Positions 1 to 5,063 of a stretch of 27,664 nt of DNA are shown here, piece after piece. Under the pieces are notes generated by a model. It searched no databases. It saw only the letters and a program-made list of their open reading frames with translations, and was not told the origin of the DNA. Position 1 is the first letter of the stretch, and each line of letters starts with the position of its first letter. The translations under genes were made by a program, and so were the position numbers. Source of the DNA: JAYZDF01 sp036337945 (GTDB lineage Bacteria > Myxococcota > Kuafuiibacteriia > Kuafuiibacteriales > Kuafuiibacteriaceae); the NCBI GenBank assembly GCA_036337945.1, contig JAYZDF010000052.1, positions 1 to 27,664 on the forward strand, read 5' to 3'.

Positions 1-76
1 CTACAAGATATCATTGAACAAGAAGGTCAACGGCCCAGGTCGTCAGAAACTGTCCCGCTTCTACGAAGCGAAATAG
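1..76 (+). CDS. C-terminal end of an unidentified protein (cut by window start)
   Basis: Frame 2 from the window edge is open for 24 codons and stops with TAG at 74-76. It reads as a basic tail ending in RQKLSRFYEAK. Codon choice (AAC, AAG, GGC, CGT, CAG, CTG, TTC, TAC) looks like that of a well-expressed gene, which is why this frame is preferred. Frame 1 is also open, to a TAG at 241-243, and could instead be the real tail (81 codons, rich in Glu, Ser and Ala). Too little is visible to name a family. Confidence is low because two frames compete. Confidence 0.4.
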   Translation, partial: YKISLNKKVNGPGRQKLSRFYEAK

Positions 77-377
77 AAAAGAGAATCAACATATTACCGA
101 ACAGTTCACGACCGAAGACCGCCGAGACTTTCGAGGTTACAGTCGCAGTATCGTCCGAGCAAAGAGCGGCCGAAAATGAGGAATCCGCTGCACAGACAAT
201 AAGCGTAGTGACTGATGACGACGCCCTGGAACCAAACTCTTAGGCCAAGTAAGTGTCTGCCAATTCTCTGACCACACTGATGTTGAGACCGTTGAAAACC
301 GCAACTAAATCGGTGCACCTGACCTAGAAGAAAGTGCATCCCTTTCTGTAAGTTACCGAAACCAGGTAATAAGAACG

Positions 378-396
378 TTGGCACGAGCATTGCTTT
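378..396 (+). promoter_or_regulatory. Sigma-54 (-24/-12) promoter of the first NQAFG gene
   Basis: The sequence TTGGCACGAGCATTGCTTT matches the sigma-54 consensus TGGCACG-N4-TTGC at every conserved base, with GG (380-381) and GC (392-393) separated by exactly 10 nt. The start codon lies 75 nt after the GC, which leaves a leader of roughly 60 nt. Transcription would need a bacterial enhancer-binding protein; the candidate upstream sites are CGGTGCA at 311-317 and GTGCA at 334-338. No such activator gene is in the window. Confidence 0.85.
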
Positions 397-418
397 CTAT
401 ATCGCCAAGGAACGAATA

Positions 419-441
419 GCAGGTACGGAGCGAAAGCCTGC
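419..441 (+). promoter_or_regulatory. Leader hairpin upstream of the first NQAFG gene
   Basis: GCAGG (419-423) pairs with CCTGC (437-441) around a 13-nt loop that ends in AAAG. The hairpin starts 26 nt after the GC of the sigma-54 promoter. A second small stem, TTAGT/ACTAA (444-457), reaches into the first bases of the ribosome binding site. The second paralogue has a hairpin of the same geometry at 1981-2005, which is the main reason to list this one. Confidence 0.35.
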
Positions 442-467
442 GGTTAGTTCCAACTAAGGAGTGAAAA

Positions 468-1673
468 ATGAAAGCATTAGGTAACGTAGCAGCAAATAAC
501 CCGTTCATGAACAACCAGTTTGCGAACGACCCATTCTATAACCAATTTCAACAGGCTGTGAGCCCATATCACATGCCGAATCCGTTCTTGAATCAATTGA
601 TGAACCAAGCCGCCCTGCACCAACTTGGTCAAATGGCGATGGCCAATCAAGCATTCGGACGTATGCCAGGCGTTGCAGCATTTCCATTTCCACAGCAAGG
701 CCTTCCAATGGCTCAGCAAGCACAGCTTGGTCAGGGGCTCCAACAGTTTCACAACCAAAACTTTATGCAGGCCTTCCGTAACGTTCTGCAAGAGCTTATG
801 AGAATGCTCGGAATTCAGCAGCCACAGCGACCAGGAGCCAATCAGGCATTTGGACAAGGCGCGGCGAACGGAGCAAACCAAGCATTTGGGCAAGGCGCGA
901 TGAACGGAGCGAATCAAGCATTCGGGCAAGGCGCAATGGGTGCACTGAATCCCAATGCGAAGAATGTAAAATGGGCCGCCCAGCACGGTGGATATAACTG
1001 GGACAAAAATAATCCCAACCGAGTCAACTTCACGAAAGGTCAGTTCAAAGGTGGGCACGGTATGGTCGACGGCCAAAACCTCCGCGTCTATGACAAAGAT
1101 GGGAAACATGTAGCAAACCAACCTTTGAAACAAAAACAGAAAGGCAAAGGGACTCACAAAGTTGCTTCTCCCCTGACTTTTGATCTGAACGGAAATGGCA
1201 AAGTAGATACTACGGGTATCAGCAAGAAGTTCGATATCAACGGAGACGGCAAAGTAGACCAATCTGCATGGGCTGGAAAAGGAGACGGTGTTCTCGCATT
1301 CGACAACGACGGTGACGGCAAGTTCGGCGAGGACGGTACTGAACTTTTCGGAAACAACACCGGTGGACAAAATAACTACGCCAATGGATTTGAAGCCCTC
1401 AGTGCATTCGCATCGAAGAAATTAGGTAAAGAAGCGATTGCAGACGGTAAACTCGATAAGAAAGAACTTGCTGCTCTTGATAATCATCTCCGCATGAAAG
1501 TCGACGGGCAAGATAAAAAACTTTCTGAACTCGGTGTCGACTCTATCAACCTTCGTTACGAAGAAGCAGGAAAGAACGCGGACGCAAACGGTAACGAGCA
1601 CCGACAAACGGGTGCCTTCACGCAGAACGGAGAACAAAGGAACGTCAACGACGTTTGGTTTCAATACCAATAA
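468..1673 (+). CDS. NQAFG-repeat protein with an EF-hand-rich RTX-associated C-terminal domain (paralogue 1)
   Basis: A 401-aa protein with no signal peptide or membrane segment. Residues 1-160 are low-complexity and rich in Asn, Gln, Ala, Phe, Met and Gly, with three perfect-register 12-residue repeats (GANQAFGQGAxN, residues 123-158, bases 834-941) plus a stray NQAFG near residue 60. A middle part (about 165-230) carries an HGGY and a TKGxFKG motif. Residues 233-401 hold at least three DxNxDG-type calcium-loop motifs (239-247, 256-264, 279-288), then ELFGN, NGFEAL, LGVDSINL, DANGNEHRQ, FTQNG and DVWF. That order matches the C-terminal domain of many large RTX or hemolysin-type secreted proteins, but the nonapeptide RTX repeats are absent. 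The start is fixed by AAGGAG 6 nt upstream. It is monocistronic, with a sigma-54 promoter and its own terminator. Function is unknown; a calcium-binding surface or matrix protein is an inference. Confidence 0.9.
   Translation: MKALGNVAANNPFMNNQFANDPFYNQFQQAVSPYHMPNPFLNQLMNQAALHQLGQMAMANQAFGRMPGVAAFPFPQQGLPMAQQAQLGQGLQQFHNQNFMQAFRNVLQELMRMLGIQQPQRPGANQAFGQGAANGANQAFGQGAMNGANQAFGQGAMGALNPNAKNVKWAAQHGGYNWDKNNPNRVNFTKGQFKGGHGMVDGQNLRVYDKDGKHVANQPLKQKQKGKGTHKVASPLTFDLNGNGKVDTTGISKKFDINGDGKVDQSAWAGKGDGVLAFDNDGDGKFGEDGTELFGNNTGGQNNYANGFEALSAFASKKLGKEAIADGKLDKKELAALDNHLRMKVDGQDKKLSELGVDSINLRYEEAGKNADANGNEHRQTGAFTQNGEQRNVNDVWFQYQ
834..941 (+). repeat. Three tandem 36-bp in-frame repeats
   Basis: Units at 834-869, 870-905 and 906-941 each encode GANQAFGQGA plus two residues. 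The units differ mainly at third codon positions (for example CAG/CAA, GCC/GCA/GCG), so the protein repeat is kept while the DNA has drifted. This suggests selection on the amino-acid motif rather than very recent slippage. Confidence 0.9.
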
Positions 1674-1724
1674 CATTCACAGGGGGCATGCTCCCTATTA
1701 GATATCAACAAAACACTCCGGTAG

Positions 1725-1763
1725 AAGGTCTTGCGAACTCCGTCGCAGGGCCTTTTGCTTTTT
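1725..1763 (+). terminator. Intrinsic terminator of paralogue 1
   Basis: A 12-bp stem pairs AAGGTCTTGCGA (1725-1736) with TCGCAGGGCCTT (1743-1754), including two G-U pairs, around a 6-nt loop. A T-rich tract to 1763 follows. It lies about 50 nt after the stop codon. Confidence 0.8.
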
Positions 1764-1941
1764 AACCCTCAGTAACGCTTGTTGGAACACGCAATCGAAC
1801 AAAGCGAATTCGCTCCCGTATTTTCATGAATACTGTGCAATCTAGACTGCAGTCGTAATGACCGCATCATTCCCGGTGCAATTTTCGAAACTGGTTCAAT
1901 GGCAATCTCAAAATACATCATAAAAATCGACACTTACGATC

Positions 1942-1960
1942 TTGGCATCAAGCTTGCTTT
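1942..1960 (+). promoter_or_regulatory. Sigma-54 (-24/-12) promoter of the second NQAFG gene
   Basis: TTGGCATCAAGCTTGCTTT has GG (1944-1945) and GC (1956-1957) exactly 10 nt apart and keeps TGGCA and TTGCT. The only departures from consensus are T for C after TGGCA and C for G next to it. The start codon is 73 nt after the GC, almost the same as for paralogue 1 (75 nt). Confidence 0.8.
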
Positions 1961-1980
1961 AGTTGGGAGCAAGAAAACGC

Positions 1981-2005
1981 GCCGAGGGCAAACGCAAAGC
2001 TCGGC
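1981..2005 (+). promoter_or_regulatory. Leader hairpin upstream of the second NQAFG gene
   Basis: GCCGAG (1981-1986) pairs with CTCGGC (2000-2005) around a 13-nt loop ending in AAAG. The loop length, loop ending and position (24 nt after the sigma-54 GC) match those of the hairpin at 419-441, although the stem sequence differs. Confidence 0.35.
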
Positions 2006-2029
2006 TCAATAGAGAAGAGGAAAGAGGAT

Positions 2030-3232
2030 ATGAACAACGCAATCAACCCATTCAACACACCGTTTTTTCAGGGAGCCGGCGCGATCCCAGGCGGTCAATT
2101 TGGTCCCCAGCAAGGGGGAATCAATCAGCAGCAACTTCTAGGGCTACTCGTTGCTCTCATCAAAAACGGGATGAACAACCAGGGCGCAAATCAAGCTTTC
2201 GGACAGCAACCGGGAGGTCAACAGGCCATGGGCGCACCACAGATAGGTGGTGCGAGACCCGCAGTCGGACCTCAGGCTCCAGGGCAAGCGAATCAGGGAT
2301 TTGGTCCTGGTGCTCAGAACAATAACCTTCGGCAGATGCTTCAACAAATTATGCAAGCGCTTCCACCTCAACACCAACAAGCATTCGGTCAGTTATTGGA
2401 TCAATTGGGACTTGGCGGCGCTGGACGAGCCCAACCAATGCAAAACGGTGGCGCACGCACCGCTGGCGGACCTCAGGCTCAAGGGCAAGCGAATCAAGCC
2501 TTCGGAGGCGCTCAACAACAAGCTATCAAAGGTCAAGAGAAGAACGGATGGCTCGCACCTCACGGTGGATACAAGAAAGTAGGCAACGGCTTTGAGATCA
2601 CGAAAGGTGCATTCAAAGGACATACGGCGACTCCAATGAAAGGCGGCAAAGGTTATCAGGTCACCGACAAAAATGGCCAAAACAAGGGTGTATACAACCC
2701 ACCAGGCGGCAAACAAAAAATTGCGTCCCCTCTCACGTTTGACCTAAACGGCAACGGAAAAGTCGACACCACAGGAACAAACAAGAAATTCGACATCAAC
2801 GGTGACGGAAAAGTCGATAATTCAGCCTGGGCAGGCAAAGGTGACGGTGTTCTCGCTTTCGACAAAGACGGAAATGGTAAGTTTGGGGAAGACGGAACTG
2901 AACTCTTTGGAAATAACACCGGTGGTCAAAACAGTTTTGCCAACGGCTTCGAAGCACTAAAAGCTTTCGCAGAAAAGCGACTCGGTGCAGAGGCCGTTGC
3001 TGACGGTAAACTCGATAAAAGAGAGATCGCCGCACTAGATAATGACCTCCGCATGAAGGTGGACGGGCAAGACAAAAAACTTTCAGAACTCGGCGTCGAT
3101 TCAATCAATCTGAACTACGAAGAGGCTGGTAGAAATGCTGACGCGAATGGAAACGAACATCGGCAAACCGGTGCCTTCACTCAAAACGGTGAAGACCGAC
3201 AGGTCAACGACGTTTGGTTCAAATACGAATAG
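2030..3232 (+). CDS. NQAFG-repeat protein with an EF-hand-rich RTX-associated C-terminal domain (paralogue 2)
   Basis: A 400-aa paralogue of the preceding gene. The C-terminal domain (232-400) differs from paralogue 1 at only about 22 of 169 positions by eye and keeps the calcium-loop motifs (DLNGNGKVD, DINGDGKVD, DKDGNGKFGED) and the ELFGN...DVWF signature. The N-terminus (1-165) has diverged strongly in sequence but keeps the composition: Gln/Asn/Gly/Ala-rich, with NQAFG at 54-58 and 154-158 and a NQGFG at 88-92, plus a duplicated 20-residue block (GGARxAxGPQA..., residues 73-92 and 140-159). There is no signal peptide, so any export would need a non-Sec route. The start is supported by AAGAGG (2015-2020), 9 nt upstream. 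Other reading frames across the repeat region (1963-2325, 2247-2582) are shadows. Function is unknown. Confidence 0.9.
   Translation: MNNAINPFNTPFFQGAGAIPGGQFGPQQGGINQQQLLGLLVALIKNGMNNQGANQAFGQQPGGQQAMGAPQIGGARPAVGPQAPGQANQGFGPGAQNNNLRQMLQQIMQALPPQHQQAFGQLLDQLGLGGAGRAQPMQNGGARTAGGPQAQGQANQAFGGAQQQAIKGQEKNGWLAPHGGYKKVGNGFEITKGAFKGHTATPMKGGKGYQVTDKNGQNKGVYNPPGGKQKIASPLTFDLNGNGKVDTTGTNKKFDINGDGKVDNSAWAGKGDGVLAFDKDGNGKFGEDGTELFGNNTGGQNSFANGFEALKAFAEKRLGAEAVADGKLDKREIAALDNDLRMKVDGQDKKLSELGVDSINLNYEEAGRNADANGNEHRQTGAFTQNGEDRQVNDVWFKYE
2246..2506 (+). repeat. Duplicated 60-bp in-frame block within paralogue 2
   Basis: Bases 2246-2305 and 2447-2506 encode near-identical 20-residue blocks, each running from GGAR through GPQA and GQANQ to a Phe-Gly. 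The core GGACCTCAGGCTC, the shared AGGGCAAGCGAATCA and the spacing between them are conserved at DNA level, so the duplication is fairly recent or under gene conversion. Confidence 0.8.
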
Positions 3233-3296
3233 TAAGCTCGGCAATGAAGTCTAGGACCTAGATTTAGGTACTGGAACTCTATCATCCGCAAAGGAT

Positions 3297-3327
3297 AGGT
3301 CGCTCGGATAAATCGAGCGGCCTTTTT
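3297..3327 (+). terminator. Intrinsic terminator of paralogue 2
   Basis: A 10-bp stem pairs AGGTCGCTCG (3297-3306) with CGAGCGGCCT (3314-3323), one G-U pair included, around a 7-nt loop, followed by TTTT. It is about 65 nt after the stop codon. Confidence 0.8.
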
Positions 3328-3397
3328 GCGCTTATCTAACTGAAAAAAGCGCTTTAATTGGTATCACCTTCTCACCACTCTGAGTTAGGTTCTAGTC

Positions 3398-4081
3398 ATG
3401 AAAAAAGTGAAGGCAGGAGTATGGCTAAGCACGTTGGTGGCCATGTCTAGCTTCGGATGCGGCACAATGAATGGTGCTCGTCCCCTAGAAAAAGGCGAAC
3501 ACGAAGTGGGTATGACCTTTGGTGGGCCTACCCTGAAATTGTTCGACACTCTTATTCCGGTACCCAACATGGTATTTGAAGGACGCTCCGGCGTAGGTAA
3601 GTTGGCGGACAAGCCGTATGACTTCAATTACGGAATCAACGCAACAGCACTCGCTTTTGGGATTGTCCAGGGACATGTCGGTGCGTCATGGCTATTTCTT
3701 TCCCAGGCTGACGCGATACCTGCTTTATCGCTGACTAATCGCATTTATAGTGCTGCTAACCTGTTTAATCGGTCGGATAAATTTGATGACTCCGTCAATT
3801 TTTGGGGAGCGCATGAACTTGAGGTAACAGCAAGTTGGGAATGGAACCAACATCTAATTTACACCGGTATTGCACAATACACAGATTTTGGGCTTCCTGA
3901 CTTACTCTTGTCGCCCTTCGTTGGAACGAGCTTTGATCACGGTGACGAAGACGCATTCAAATGGGAATTTGAACTCAGATGGTACGGTATCAACGCTACA
4001 AAGGATTTCATTAACGCCGAGTGGTTCCCCGGAACTAACGGAAGCTTGGGAATTAATTTGGGAGTTTCATATGCATTCTAA
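3398..4081 (+). CDS. Putative outer-membrane beta-barrel protein with an N-terminal signal peptide
   Basis: A 227-aa protein. Residues 1-21 form a signal peptide (basic MKKVK, hydrophobic core, then SFGC), so it may be a lipoprotein, although the lipobox is weak because the -3 residue is Ser instead of Leu. The rest is a series of alternating aromatic/polar stretches (for example GHVGASWLFLS, ELEVTASWEWN, KWEFELRWYG), and the protein ends in GVSYAF. A final aromatic residue on such a strand is the usual beta-signal for BAM-dependent insertion. No family was recognised. The last 11 bases overlap the next gene, which is in another frame, so the two are probably co-translated. Confidence 0.75.
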   Translation: MKKVKAGVWLSTLVAMSSFGCGTMNGARPLEKGEHEVGMTFGGPTLKLFDTLIPVPNMVFEGRSGVGKLADKPYDFNYGINATALAFGIVQGHVGASWLFLSQADAIPALSLTNRIYSAANLFNRSDKFDDSVNFWGAHELEVTASWEWNQHLIYTGIAQYTDFGLPDLLLSPFVGTSFDHGDEDAFKWEFELRWYGINATKDFINAEWFPGTNGSLGINLGVSYAF

Positions 4082-5063
4082 AACTACGCCTACAGTACTA
4101 TTGGGTTTATTACTTTCATCGAACTACGCCTGCCTTGATCTCGACGGCTTCGTGCACAACCCACGACATTGTTCAAAAGTGGGTCTGGATTCATGTGAAG
4201 AGAAAGAAGAATATTGGGATAAAATATGTGTTCCTTGTGACGAACCTTACGATTTTGGGCAAGACTACAACTGGTTCGATGAGACCTTTAATCCTGGAGA
4301 AAAAATTCGCGCACTCCCGAATTCGGATGTTCAAAATTTCAAAATCAAAACGAAAGATGGAGAAGGCGAGCTCGACGCGTACTTTATCAAGGGACATGGA
4401 GACAATCCGAAGACAGTGAACACCACGCTTGTCTTCAACCACGGAAATTTTGGCGGCATCGAACACTATATCCCTAGGATCCGGTACATGTACGAAGGTG
4501 GTTACAATATTTTCGTATGGGATTATCGCGGATACGGAAAGAGTCTTCCCGATACGGCGCCCACACCCGCGCAATGGGTAGAAGATTCAGTGCTTATTCG
4601 CGACTGGGTAGAAACAGCAACAGTTATTCCTGACAAAGATAAGCTTGTAATCTATTCTAATTCGCTCGGTGCTAATCCGAGCCTTGATATGGTCAACTAC
4701 AAAACCGGCTGCGCTCTTGTTCAAGAGGCTGCTTTTGTATCTCTGAGTTCTATCGCACGGACCGATGGGAGAGTATCGCTTCCGGAAAACTTTCTCTCAA
4801 AAGCGTACTATAATAATGCAGAAGAAATTAAGAACTACACGGGGCCACTTCTCGTTATGATAGGCACAAAAGACGTTCGATATTCAGCGGAAGAAACTCG
4901 AGCCCTCTATGACAACTGCCCAAGCGATGCGAAAGAATATTGGGAGCTTGAAGGCGTCCATCATGGGATTTCCGACATAGGTATCCCGGAATCCGGACTC
5001 TTTCGTTATCTGAATCGTATGGAGCAATTCCTCGAGCAAAACGCTCCAGCCTGCTTGAACTAA
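4071..5063 (+). CDS. Lipoprotein alpha/beta hydrolase
   Basis: A 330-aa protein with a lipoprotein signal (MHSKTTPTVLLGLLLSSNYAC, Cys21) and a Cys-rich linker (residues 21-60). An alpha/beta-hydrolase core follows: oxyanion HG at 124-125, the DYRGYGKS strand-turn (161-168), a nucleophile elbow Y-S-N-S198-L-G, acid D268 (GTKD) and H307 or H308 (GVHHG). The elbow has Ser in place of the first Gly of GxSxG. It resembles the BEM46/Hydrolase_4 group; the substrate is unknown. The reading frame is open back to 3870, but the start at 4071 is chosen because it gives the signal peptide and has GGGAG (4060-4064) 6 nt upstream. It overlaps the preceding beta-barrel gene by 11 nt, so the pair likely acts together at the cell envelope. 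Its 3' end overlaps the convergent urocanase gene by 4 nt. Confidence 0.85.
   Translation: MHSKTTPTVLLGLLLSSNYACLDLDGFVHNPRHCSKVGLDSCEEKEEYWDKICVPCDEPYDFGQDYNWFDETFNPGEKIRALPNSDVQNFKIKTKDGEGELDAYFIKGHGDNPKTVNTTLVFNHGNFGGIEHYIPRIRYMYEGGYNIFVWDYRGYGKSLPDTAPTPAQWVEDSVLIRDWVETATVIPDKDKLVIYSNSLGANPSLDMVNYKTGCALVQEAAFVSLSSIARTDGRVSLPENFLSKAYYNNAEEIKNYTGPLLVMIGTKDVRYSAEETRALYDNCPSDAKEYWELEGVHHGISDIGIPESGLFRYLNRMEQFLEQNAPACLN

Larger units (their letters stand above)
77..467. other. Intergenic region carrying the sigma-54 control region of the first NQAFG gene
   Basis: No convincing gene is seen here, apart from the alternative frame-1 tail to 243. The right half holds, in order, CGGTGCA at 311-317 (inside the palindrome GGTGCACC, 312-319), a second GTGCA at 334-338 exactly 21 bp from the first, an inverted repeat TTACC...GGTAA (353-357 and 365-369), a sigma-54 promoter (378-396), a small hairpin (419-441) and a Shine-Dalgarno AAGGAG (456-461). 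Confidence 0.6.
1674..2029. other. Intergenic region between the two NQAFG paralogues
   Basis: This 356-bp stretch holds the near-palindrome AGGGGGCATGCTCCCT (1681-1696), the terminator of the first paralogue (1725-1763), two GTGCAAT elements (1835-1841 and 1876-1882, 41 bp apart, the second within CGGTGCA 1874-1880), the sigma-54 promoter of the second paralogue (1942-1960) and its leader hairpin (1981-2005). No gene is supported. Confidence 0.6.

Noticed and set aside
1..243. Frame 1 open from the window edge to TAG at 241-243
   Set aside because: It competes with the frame-2 tail ending at 76. Frame 2 has codon use of a well-expressed gene, so frame 1 was kept only as an alternative.
477..1370. 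297-codon open frame on the minus strand opposite paralogue 1
   Set aside because: It is a shadow of the low-complexity repeat gene. It lacks a ribosome binding site and recognisable domains, and the plus-strand gene has promoter, ribosome binding site and a close paralogue.
1981..2005. GGGCAAACGCAAAGC, resembling fragments of the GEMM (cyclic di-GMP) riboswitch
   Set aside because: The stretch is only a small hairpin. The separate P1b and P2 stems and the GGCCTA and GGTAG segments of that riboswitch are missing, so no riboswitch call is made.
3870..4070. Upstream extension of the alpha/beta hydrolase reading frame
   Set aside because: It overlaps the beta-barrel gene for 200 nt in another frame, lacks a ribosome binding site, and would bury the lipoprotein signal peptide inside the protein.
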